Below are positions 42,740 to 51,600 of a DNA stretch of 52,310 bases, piece after piece. The stretch covers positions 1 through 52,310 of IMG/VR virus record IMGVR_UViG_3300027970_000039, one strand, 5' to 3'. The notes below the pieces were generated by a model, which was not told the DNA's origin, did not search any database, and saw nothing but the letters and a program-made list of their open reading frames with translations. Each line of letters begins with the position of its first letter. Position 1 is the first letter of the stretch. The stretch comes from a virus. A program made the translations under genes and the position numbers.

Positions 42740-42764
42740 CTTATTATAGTTCTTATGGGGAATA

Positions 42765-44768
42765 ATGCCTAATAATGCTGGGATTTTCTCCCTAAGTACT
42801 CATTATAATAAAAATTTAAGTTTAGATATTTCATCTAGAACTAGAGAATCTTATAGTGAGTATGGGTATTTATTTTCTGGTCGGAATCGGCTGGCGAATT
42901 TCTTTCCAACCAATATTGAAAGAAAGGATTATAGTACTGATACAACAACTAATTCTAACAGGGGATTTATACTTGCACCTTCTATATATACCTCTGTGGT
43001 TGGAAATTCCAATTTTGCATATCATTCGGATGATTATGGGTTCAGTAGAATATATAGATTAAATTATTTAAACGATACTGCTTCGGTTCAATTCAGATGT
43101 GTGGATTCTATTTTAAACAGGCGTGGTGGAAACGTAGGAGGAACTAAAGATTATGGGTGGTTTATTGCTGGAGCTACATCAAAAATCAGTCGTATTAATT
43201 ATTCAGATGACACTGTTCCTACTCTCATTCGTGGAAATGATTTAGTCTGGGGAATTCGTGGTACTAGTGGGCAAAATATAAACTATGCTTGGAGTATTGG
43301 TGGAGATACTGCAAGCCTTAGTGGTGGTGGTGGATTCGCAACCAGTACTATAAGAAGATTCAATTATAGCAATGATTTAGCTACAGTTAGTTCACGTGGT
43401 TCATTCTTATTTGCCTGTAGATTGAATGCAACTACAGGAAATGAGAATTTTGGATACGTTTCGGGTGGACAGTATATTCCCCCATTTGCTATAATATCAA
43501 CCACGGGTAGAATTACATATGTAAATGATTTAGTGTTTCCAGTTATAAGAGGTTCGTTGAGTGCTGCTCGTGGATATTTGTCTGCTTCAGGTACTTCTAG
43601 TTTTGGATATTATTCTGGTGGGGTTCAAATTAATGGTGGTGTAGACAATTCAATCGTAGAGAGATTGGATTACTCAAATGATACTAATATTATGAGTATT
43701 CGTGGGCCATTATTTCAAAATAGAAATTCCACTCAAGCTAATATAACTAAAGGTTCATTTGGTGGTGCGTCAGTCTCACAATATTCTGGAGCAGGAAGGC
43801 AAAGTTTCTTTGATAATCAGAGAATGAAGTCGCCTTCAGATACCACATCATATAGCGTCAGAAAAAATGCTTTACTTTCTTATGGATACTTTGGAGGAGG
43901 ACTTACGGCATATACTCCAAGTGTTACAAACACTAGTTGTATATCAAGATTACAATACTCCACAGATACATTAAACATACCCATTCGGTCGTCAATTGCA
44001 CTTGCGCGAAGAAATTTAACTTCTTCTTCAAATAAAAATTTTGGGTATCATTATGGTGGATTCGCGGAGCCAGCTACACTAATATCAAATATCGACAGAA
44101 TTCAATATTCAAATGATACTTTAGGTTCGGTAGATAGAGCTAAGTTAGTGACTATTCGTCATAATTGTATTGCAACTGGTTCTAATCAGTTTTCGTATAT
44201 AATGAGTGGAACTAATACTACAACTATAGAAAGATATAATTACTCTAATGATAATTTAAACTCTACTCAAAGAGGAAATGGCTCGATTTTGCGTAATAGT
44301 GCGTGTGGATTAGGAATTTTAAATTTTGGATACACTGTTGGAGGAAACTCTGCTTCGTATTATTCTATAGTTGATAGAATCAATTATTCAAATGATTTAG
44401 CAACGGCATCAGTTCGTGGAAATATAACTTTAGCGAGAAGATTGTCTGGAGCTTCTGGGAATTTAAATTTTGGTTATGTTGCAGGTGGTACTTCTGGGAG
44501 TAATCATTCAACTATTGACCGTATAGATTATTCAAATGATACTACAATTTCTATCACTAGAGGAACATTGAGTGGAAGTACATATGCGTCAGCTGCAACA
44601 GGAACTTCTAATTTCGGATATTTTTCTGGAGGAAGAGGAGTTCTTGATGGACTTTTGACTAGAGTTGAAAGAATTGATTATGCGAATGATACAAATTCAC
44701 CATCCATAAGAGGACCATTGAGTTTTGGTGTAAATAGTCACGCTGCAACTACCAATTCTATGCTATAA
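42765..44768 (+). CDS. Adhesin-like protein with two six-repeat modules, 667 aa
   Basis: This is a paralogue of the 969-aa protein. It has the same N-terminal G-I-F-S-L motif and the same repeat unit (F-G-Y-x-x-G-G, loop, R-I-D-Y-S-N-D-T, R-G). By hand count there are twelve repeats in two groups of six. The linker near residues 329-367 starts S-F-G-G-A-S and contains a basic stretch. Several blades are degenerate in group one. The 5' region shares 38 identical bases with the third paralogue. Predicted role: a receptor-binding propeller fibre, possibly an alternative to the other two. Confidence 0.75.
   Translation: MPNNAGIFSLSTHYNKNLSLDISSRTRESYSEYGYLFSGRNRLANFFPTNIERKDYSTDTTTNSNRGFILAPSIYTSVVGNSNFAYHSDDYGFSRIYRLNYLNDTASVQFRCVDSILNRRGGNVGGTKDYGWFIAGATSKISRINYSDDTVPTLIRGNDLVWGIRGTSGQNINYAWSIGGDTASLSGGGGFATSTIRRFNYSNDLATVSSRGSFLFACRLNATTGNENFGYVSGGQYIPPFAIISTTGRITYVNDLVFPVIRGSLSAARGYLSASGTSSFGYYSGGVQINGGVDNSIVERLDYSNDTNIMSIRGPLFQNRNSTQANITKGSFGGASVSQYSGAGRQSFFDNQRMKSPSDTTSYSVRKNALLSYGYFGGGLTAYTPSVTNTSCISRLQYSTDTLNIPIRSSIALARRNLTSSSNKNFGYHYGGFAEPATLISNIDRIQYSNDTLGSVDRAKLVTIRHNCIATGSNQFSYIMSGTNTTTIERYNYSNDNLNSTQRGNGSILRNSACGLGILNFGYTVGGNSASYYSIVDRINYSNDLATASVRGNITLARRLSGASGNLNFGYVAGGTSGSNHSTIDRIDYSNDTTISITRGTLSGSTYASAATGTSNFGYFSGGRGVLDGLLTRVERIDYANDTNSPSIRGPLSFGVNSHAATTNSML
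42828..42865 (+). repeat. 38-bp repeat shared by two adhesin genes (copy 1)
   Basis: These 38 bases are identical to 45731-45768 and encode the first-repeat segment S-S-R-T-R-E-S-Y-S-E-Y of both proteins. The flanking sequence has diverged strongly, which suggests recent exchange or strong conservation of this attachment region. Confidence 0.85.
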
Positions 44769-44787
44769 TAATTGAAAATTTTAAATT

Positions 44788-45636
44788 ATGAAATATACTT
44801 ATAGATTTATGGCTGGACTTCCAAGAAGTGGGTCCACATTAACCAGAACAATTTTAAATACTCATTCAGAAATTTACGCAGGACCAATTTCACCATCAGT
44901 TGAATTACTCTATTACACTCAGAGTTATTTTGATAATCATAGTGAAATGATGAAGTCTTATCCAAGACCAGAAAGTTGTTATAATGTTCTTTCTCAAATT
45001 GTGAATAATTTTTATGAGCCTATAATGAATCAAAATGGTAAGTCTATTATTTTGGACCATAATCGGGCAATTCCAAATAATATTGAAAGATTTCGTCAAT
45101 ATGTAACTGAAGATATTAAAATCATTTGCCCAGTGAGAGGAGTCTTGGATATTCTTACCAGTTTTATTACTCTGATTCATAAAAATTCAGATTCAGTCTC
45201 TTTTATAGACCAGTATTTAAAAGAAAAAAATCTTGAATTAACGGATGATAATCGGTGTGATTACTTAATGAGTCCTGGAATTGGAATTGTAGATGAATCT
45301 CTATGGGCTCTCTCTAGAGCATATAAGACTGGTGAGCAGAATTGCTTATATGTCTATGAGTATGATGACTTGGTGAAAACTCCAGTTGAAATTTTAAATG
45401 AAATTCATGATTTTTTAAATCTTGAAAGATATGAGTATTCATTGAATAATTTAGAGAATGAATTTCCTGAGGATGATATCTTTTATTATAATCTTGCGGG
45501 AATGCACTCTGTTAGAAGAAAAATTGAAAAAATAAGTAACGCTCCAGAAGAGGTATTGAGTGATTATGTTTTGAATAAGTATAATAATTTGGAATTCTGG
45601 AGAGATATAAAGTTCAATCATTACTTAAAGGCCTAA
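44788..45636 (+). CDS. Sulfotransferase
   Basis: The 282-residue protein has the PAPS-binding 5'-phosphosulphate loop L-P-R-S-G-S-T-L-T at residues 11-19. The 3'-phosphate motif is in C-P-V-R-G-V-L-D-I-L-T-S-F at 114-126 (R117, S125). G-L-P-R-S-G-S-T-L resembles the loop of tyrosylprotein and cytosolic sulfotransferases. The enzyme moves sulphate from PAPS to a hydroxyl on protein, sugar or lipid. It is placed between two adhesin genes whose repeats contain Tyr flanked by Asp (D-Y-S-N-D), the local context favoured by tyrosine sulfotransferases. The acceptor is a hypothesis; sulphation of added sugars is an equal alternative. Confidence 0.85.
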   Translation: MKYTYRFMAGLPRSGSTLTRTILNTHSEIYAGPISPSVELLYYTQSYFDNHSEMMKSYPRPESCYNVLSQIVNNFYEPIMNQNGKSIILDHNRAIPNNIERFRQYVTEDIKIICPVRGVLDILTSFITLIHKNSDSVSFIDQYLKEKNLELTDDNRCDYLMSPGIGIVDESLWALSRAYKTGEQNCLYVYEYDDLVKTPVEILNEIHDFLNLERYEYSLNNLENEFPEDDIFYYNLAGMHSVRRKIEKISNAPEEVLSDYVLNKYNNLEFWRDIKFNHYLKA

Positions 45637-45639
45637 ATA
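45632..45639 (+). promoter_or_regulatory. Candidate late promoter before the third adhesin
   Basis: CCTAAATA overlaps the end of the sulfotransferase gene and ends 22 bases before the ATG of the 658-aa repeat gene. Confidence 0.5.
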
Positions 45640-45661
45640 CTAAAAAAGTATCAATAATTTT

Positions 45662-47638
45662 ATGGCGGAAATTAATACACAAGGAATATTTTCGCTAGGG
45701 CAACATAGAAGTCGTTCCTTAGATAATAGAATTTCATCTAGAACTAGAGAATCTTATAGTGAGTATGGATATTTTTCTGGTGGATATGTACTTCGAACTT
45801 TTTCGAGAATATCTACAATATTTAGATTTGACCACTCTAATGATACTCGAGGAGTTTCCCAACGTTCAGGAATTCCTGCTAATGTTAGAGATGGAACTGC
45901 GTGTAGCAATTTAAATTTTGGATACTATTGTGCTGGTAAACTAATTTCAAGTGTATATCGTATAGACTACAAGTCAGATATAACCATAGCTACAATTCGT
46001 GGTTCACTTGCTCATAGTATTGGTAGATGGGCTACTTCCGCTGGAAATTCGAATTTTGGATATGTTTTGGGTGGATCTGACATACCAGCTGCAATGGCAT
46101 CTTCATCAATCTCTAGAATTAATTATGCTAATGATAGCAATGCAGCAATATCTAGAGGAAATTTAAATATACCCTCGTATCAAGGACTTTCTTGTGGAGA
46201 TATCAATTATTGTCGTAATTATGGTAAATTTACTGCAACTTCCTTGGGGACTACCACTTTTAATAGAAGTTCCTATGCAAATGACACCAATTTAGTATCT
46301 TTTAGAGGAACTCTATCTCGTACTGATGTTGGTGGAGGTGTGGGGAATTCTATATATGGTTGGATTACTTATATTAGTTTTACTCAAATTTCTCGTAATG
46401 ATTTTTCAAATGATACTTCTGGATTTTCATCAAGAGGATTTATATCTAAACTTTTCGCACAATATAGTGGAGAAGGAAATTCAAATTTCGGTTGGCTTGG
46501 TGATGTTAGCTTTCAAAGTATTAGTACTAGTAACATATTAAGAATAGATTATTCAAATGATACTATTGTAACGCCCACACGCTCAGTTTTTCCTACTTCA
46601 TCTACGAGTGGGAGAGTTGCACATTCATCTTCATACTTTGGTGGTGCTCCAAACACTTCCAATATCACAACTCTACCTACACAAATTCAAAATAATATAA
46701 ACTATAATTTATCTAATGCTTCAACCGTTCCACAAAAAAGAGCTTTAGGAAGTTTTGGATATTTTGTGGGCGGAACGAATGGACCTACTATATTTTCTAC
46801 AAATACTCGTATACAATTTTCAAATGATTCAGTAGTTTCTACTAATAGAGGACCTCTTTCTCAGAATAGATGGCAGCATCAAACAACAGGAAATTCAAAT
46901 TTTGGATATATTGCGGGAGGAAGAGTTGACATACCTTCCGCAATTATTACTACCGTAGACAGAGTAGATTATGCAAATGACATTTCAGGTTCAATAGATA
47001 GAGGGCCATTAAGTTCTGCTTCGTACTATACAAGAGGTTGCACATCAAGTTCTTTTGCATATTTTAATCAGTATACGAGTATTAGTAGATTAAGCTATTC
47101 TGATGATAGTGTAACCACTGTAGTTCGGGGAAACCGAGTTGTAGGCTCAAATCATTATGCAATTTCTCAAAACTCAAACTTTGCATATTATTCTGGCGGT
47201 GGTGATATTGGTGGAGGAAATGCTCGTTCAAATATTGATAGATTCCAATTTTCAAATGATACTTCAACTACTTTAAATAAGGGTAAGTTAATTTTTGCTA
47301 AATCTGAGTCTACTGCTGTCGGGAACAATAATTTTGGATATATCGGAGCCGCTAGAGGAGTATCTCCAATACAAATAACATTTATCGAAAGAATTGATTA
47401 CTCTAATGATACCAATGTAGCCAGTGTTCGGATTAATTTAGATACATTTCGAGTTGCAAATACTGGAAATTCTAACTTTGGATACTTCTCTATGGGAGGA
47501 AGAACGGCGGGAGATAATATCATCAGTTCTACAGATAGATTAGATTATTCAAATGACGTAGCCACTACAAGTAGAAGAGGAAATAGTACCGTAAATTATT
47601 GGTTTTCTAGAGGTTTAACAAATGGTAGAAATTCCTAA
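45662..47638 (+). CDS. Adhesin-like protein with two six-repeat modules, 658 aa
   Basis: This is the third paralogue: G-I-F-S-L-G at the N-terminus, S-S-R-T-R-E-S-Y-S-E-Y-G-Y-F at the first repeat, and twelve repeats in two groups of six by hand count. The linker near residues 323-360 begins Y-F-G-G-A-P and ends V-P-Q-K-R-A-L-G-S-F-G-Y-F-V-G. That is nearly the same junction as in the 969-aa protein. It ends N-G-R-N-S, like the A-R-N-S end of that protein, and 18 bases around the stop are identical. The cassette therefore grew by duplication and exchange of modules. Expected to be a virion surface protein. Confidence 0.75.
   Translation: MAEINTQGIFSLGQHRSRSLDNRISSRTRESYSEYGYFSGGYVLRTFSRISTIFRFDHSNDTRGVSQRSGIPANVRDGTACSNLNFGYYCAGKLISSVYRIDYKSDITIATIRGSLAHSIGRWATSAGNSNFGYVLGGSDIPAAMASSSISRINYANDSNAAISRGNLNIPSYQGLSCGDINYCRNYGKFTATSLGTTTFNRSSYANDTNLVSFRGTLSRTDVGGGVGNSIYGWITYISFTQISRNDFSNDTSGFSSRGFISKLFAQYSGEGNSNFGWLGDVSFQSISTSNILRIDYSNDTIVTPTRSVFPTSSTSGRVAHSSSYFGGAPNTSNITTLPTQIQNNINYNLSNASTVPQKRALGSFGYFVGGTNGPTIFSTNTRIQFSNDSVVSTNRGPLSQNRWQHQTTGNSNFGYIAGGRVDIPSAIITTVDRVDYANDISGSIDRGPLSSASYYTRGCTSSSFAYFNQYTSISRLSYSDDSVTTVVRGNRVVGSNHYAISQNSNFAYYSGGGDIGGGNARSNIDRFQFSNDTSTTLNKGKLIFAKSESTAVGNNNFGYIGAARGVSPIQITFIERIDYSNDTNVASVRINLDTFRVANTGNSNFGYFSMGGRTAGDNIISSTDRLDYSNDVATTSRRGNSTVNYWFSRGLTNGRNS
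45731..45768 (+). repeat. 38-bp repeat shared by two adhesin genes (copy 2)
   Basis: Exact second copy of 42828-42865, in the same reading frame and at the same place near the start of the paralogous gene. Confidence 0.85.
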
Positions 47639-47644
47639 TATATA
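47627..47644 (+). repeat. 18-bp repeat around the stop codon of two adhesin genes (copy 2)
   Basis: Second copy of the 18-bp segment, spanning the stop of the 658-aa gene. Together with the shared 5' segment it marks the ends of the duplicated cassette. Confidence 0.8.
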
Positions 47645-47665
47645 ACTTAGTATTTATTTCATACT

Positions 47666-48316
47666 ATGAATTTATTGTCTAATATTTTAATTGAATCAGA
47701 TGTATTAACTTCAGAAGCAATTGATGAATTGTTAACTCATTGTAAAACTTCTACGTATGAGGATTTATCAGTCTTTGACCCGGAGAAGACGAATACTACT
47801 GGGAAAACTTCTTGGGAGGTAGATAAGAAAGTTAGAGATACTCAAATGATTCCATTTGATGATTTGGTTCCCAAAATTGAAGATTTATTTAAAAATATTG
47901 TTTCTCATATTGTTAATCCATTTTATGATGTTAAATTAAGAGACAGTGAATTTCCACAATGTTTGAGATATGGCGTGGGTGGTCATTATAGCCCTCATAT
48001 CGATGGAAGGTCTCTCTGGCTTTCTCCTACTGGAGATAAGATTTGGAGAAAATCTACCGATAGAGATTTAACGTTTGTATTATATTTGAATGACGATTTT
48101 GAAGGTGGAGAACTTATATTTCCTGACTTACATATTCAAGTTAAACCTAAGCCTGGATTATTAGTAGCATTTCCATCCGACCAAAATTATGTTCACGGAG
48201 TAAATCCTGTTAAATCTGGAGAAAGATTTTCAATTGTAACTTGGGCAAGGATTTCTGGATTTCTCACAAAAGAAGAGGAAGACCAAGAACTCATTAAAAA
48301 ATATGGTGTATGCTAA
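47666..48316 (+). CDS. 2OG-Fe(II) oxygenase, prolyl 4-hydroxylase-like
   Basis: The 216-residue protein has the full facial triad and 2-oxoglutarate-binding residue: H111-x-D113 (Y-S-P-H-I-D-G), H177 (Y-V-H-G-V) and R187 (G-E-R-F-S-I-V-T-W). Between them is F-V-L-Y-L-N-D-D-F-E-G-G-E-L, standard in P4H-type enzymes. It hydroxylates a C-H bond, most often of proline, using O2 and 2-oxoglutarate. It directly follows the third adhesin gene. The R-G-P-L in most adhesin repeats offers a recurrent proline, but the true substrate is unknown. Phage P4H-like genes are common in T4-like cyanophages, usually of unknown role. Confidence 0.88.
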   Translation: MNLLSNILIESDVLTSEAIDELLTHCKTSTYEDLSVFDPEKTNTTGKTSWEVDKKVRDTQMIPFDDLVPKIEDLFKNIVSHIVNPFYDVKLRDSEFPQCLRYGVGGHYSPHIDGRSLWLSPTGDKIWRKSTDRDLTFVLYLNDDFEGGELIFPDLHIQVKPKPGLLVAFPSDQNYVHGVNPVKSGERFSIVTWARISGFLTKEEEDQELIKKYGVC

Positions 48317-48320
48317 ATAT

Positions 48321-48349
48321 TTGACATTGGATTTGAACTGTGATAACAT
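48321..48349 (+). promoter_or_regulatory. Sigma70-type promoter with extended -10
   Basis: TTGACA (48321-48326) is a perfect -35. Seventeen bases later TAACAT (48344-48349) is preceded by TG one base upstream, an extended -10. It lies between two late-gene blocks and about 25 bases before the 53-aa gene. Confidence 0.75.
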
Positions 48350-48374
48350 AGATATGTACCCTGTATGAACACTT

Positions 48375-48536
48375 ATGCACCTAGACCCAGATTTATTTGT
48401 TGACCTAACAGAACTTCAAGAAGATACTGCTGAATACTTTACTGATGAAAACCGAGTAAGTGGAGAAACGTATTGGACTATAGTTGAAAGTTTAGCAACC
48501 GCAAAATTAGCTGAACTACGAGGAGCATTTCACTAA
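48375..48536 (+). CDS. Small acidic hypothetical protein (53 aa) with its own promoter
   Basis: The ATG frame encodes M-H-L-D-P-D-L-F-V-D-L and is acidic and helical, ending K-L-A-E-L-R-G-A-F-H. No strong Shine-Dalgarno site is visible. The host-like promoter just upstream and the lack of any other frame in this 296-base gap support it. Its early-type promoter sets it apart from the surrounding late genes, which fits an early host-interaction protein. No family is recognised. Confidence 0.6.
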   Translation: MHLDPDLFVDLTELQEDTAEYFTDENRVSGETYWTIVESLATAKLAELRGAFH

Positions 48537-48548
48537 TTTTAGTTAATC

Positions 48549-48606
48549 ATATAACTATATTACACTTCTTTCGTTTTCCTAAATAAGGAGTATAGTATAG
48601 TTATAT
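48549..48606. repeat. 11-bp inverted repeat flanking a late-promoter motif
   Basis: ATATAACTATA (48549-48559) and TATAGTTATAT (48596-48606) are perfect inverted copies 36 bases apart. The CCTAAATA motif at 48578-48585 lies in the loop. It is AT-only but for one pair, so chance is possible. There is no T-tract suggesting a terminator. Confidence 0.55.
48578..48585 (+). promoter_or_regulatory. Candidate late promoter before the last giant gene
   Basis: CCTAAATA ends 26 bases before the ATG at 48612. AAGGAG (48585-48590) follows but is about 21 bases from the ATG, unusually far for a ribosome-binding site. Confidence 0.5.
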
Positions 48607-48611
48607 TGTAG

Positions 48612-51600
48612 ATGGCTCTTTCTAGATTAGCAAATCTGAATAATGACCCAACTGGAGCCAAGCTCTATGTAGACCCAAATAATTTTGATGCTACTGATGG
48701 TGTAGAAAATAGAGGAACGTCTCCAAACCGACCATTTATTTCAATTGCTAGAGCAGTTTTAGAAAGTGCCGTCTTTAGTTATCAACCAGGAAGAAATAAC
48801 GATAGAAACGATAGAACAACAATTCTCCTAGCTCCTGCGGTTCATTATATAGACAATAGACCAGGATTTAGTGTTGAAAATATAAATGGAGCCGCAGTAT
48901 TTAAGAAAAGAACTGGGCCTGATACTTGGACAGTTGTTACCTTAGACCCGTTTGGAGAAAATACAAATTTCGATAGTTTTGATTCAAACAATGATTTATA
49001 CAAGTATAACTCAGTCAATGGTGGATTAATTCTACCCAAAGGAACTTCTATTAAAGCAATAGACCCACGTAAAACAAAAATTAGACCACTGTATGTTCCT
49101 GACCCAACAGATTCCACTGTAGAAAGTTCAAGTATATTTAATCTTACTGGTGGATGTTATCTGAATAAGGTTACATTTTTTGATGCGGATATAAGTAAGT
49201 TCTCATATAAAAATTATTCTGACAGTAGAAGTGTTCCTACATATTCACATCACAAGTTAGTTACTGCTGTATTTGCAGATGGAGTAAATCCAGTTAGATT
49301 GGGAGCAACTCAAACTAATCTCACAGATTTACAAATGTACTATTATAAGCTGACTAGAGCTTATAATAGTCTATCAGGTAGAAATATTGAAGATTATCCT
49401 TCTAATTTAGATTTTGAGCCCAGTGTAGAAGAATATCGTATTGTTGGACCTCTTCAGGACAATCTAATAGGTATTTCTAGTATCCGAGCAGGTAATGGAA
49501 ATGGTACTGGAGACAATAGTATTATTACCGTTACGACTGCAGATTTACAATCCAAATCTGAAATTCCTCATAATTTTTCAGTAGATACTCAGATTACGAT
49601 TCGTGGAATTACTGAATCTACAACTGCATATAATGGAACATTTACTGTAAGAGAAGTTGTTGGAATTAACACCTTCACTTACGTCACAACCATATTACCT
49701 GCAGAAGTATTACCAGCACCAAGTTCATTTGATATAGCTACAGTATCGGTAGAAAGTGATACTGTTTCGTCCTCATCTCCATATGTTGCTGAGTGTTCTC
49801 TAAAATCCACAAAAGGAATGTGTGGTATGATTGCCGATGGCTCTAAGGCCACTGGATTTAGGTCTATGGTGGTAAAGGAATATACTGGAATTTCATTACA
49901 AAATGACGACAATGCATATCTCATATATGATAATGGTGTGTATTACGACAATATAACTCTTCCTAGTTCCAGTAAATTGAGGCCATTATATCAAAACTCA
50001 AGAGCGATATACAAGCCAGAATACGAAAACTTTCATATTAAAGTCACGAATAATGCATTCGTTCAGGCAGTTTCAGTTTTTGCTATTGGATATGCAGAGC
50101 AATTTGTATCTGAAAGTGGTGGAGATATTCGAATTACTAATGCTAATTCCAACTTTGGTGCAAACGCATTAAGTAGCCTTGGATTTAAAGCTGAAGCATT
50201 TAGTAGAGATGATACTGGATATATCACTCACATCATTCCTCCAAAAGAACTCTCTTCAGTTGAGAATCAAATCTCCTGGGTATCTTTGGATATTCCTAAA
50301 ACTCAATCAGTTGCAGACGCTAAAAAATTATATCTCTACTCATATAATGATATTAATGTTCTTCCGAATTATAAACTGGAAGGATATAAAATTGGTGCCC
50401 GAGTTTCAGCTAAATTATTTTTAACCGAATCTCAGATTACATACTCATCTCCAATCTATATGGCCACACCAAATGGTCAAGAAGGACTGGTTGCAAGAAA
50501 AGAATATACAATCTCTAGAAGTGGGAATTTAAATAATATTTCCACAAGCAATATTATCACACTAACTCAAAATCATAATCTATTTTCTGGAGAAAATCTT
50601 AGATTGTTCAGTGATACTGGACAAGTTTTTGATGGAGTTGCTTCCGATACTTTATATTATGCAATTACAAATACAGTAGACAATACATTATCTTCAAATC
50701 AGATTAAATTAGCACTGTCTTTGTCTGATGCGCAATCTAATATTCCAATTCTTGGATTAACCAGAAGTGGTGGAGTTATTACAATAGTAAGTTCAGTTAC
50801 GGATAAAATTCCTGGAGATTTTGGACACCCAATTCAATGGGATTCTGTAAATCTACAGTGGTATCTGAACACTGCTTCTACATCAATAAATGAAATATAC
50901 ACTAAGATTTTAACCTATGATGTAAGTACATTTGGAAATGAGACTCCTGTAACATACATTAATAGAATTTCTGAGCTTCGTTCAATTGACGATAGTATCT
51001 ATAAACTTCGTTATGTGATTCCAAAGGAATTCATTTCTGCAAGACCACCACAACTTGGATATATCATACAAGAAAGTGATAATGTAGCAATCACAACGGC
51101 AAGCGTATCTGAAGCAAGTCCAATTTTAAACTCTACTGAACTTAGAAATGATAGAGTTATTGTGGGAGTAAGTGCTGCAGGCACTGTGAGCGGTTCTCAG
51201 TTGGTTACGGTTACTACAGAATTACCACACAGATTTGTTCCCGGAGATATAGTTAAATTAAATAATATTAGAAGTACCAACAACTCATCTGGAATTGGAA
51301 TTGTAAGTACTTACAATGGTTCTTATTCTGTTCTAGACACTCCATCTTCTAGAATTTTCACATATAGACTAGACGGACTGAAAATAAATCCAGGTTCGTT
51401 TACAAATTTAGTAGATTCTAGAACCACAAGACAACAAAGAGATGGTATACCTTCAGTTTCTCGTCAATCATATAAAGAAAAATTCTATATTTATGATATA
51501 GATGAAATTAAATCATACATTCCTGGAACTCAAGGACAGGACGGAGTATATCATTTAACCATTATCAAATCCTCAGTTGGAATTTCTCCCAATGTAGGAT

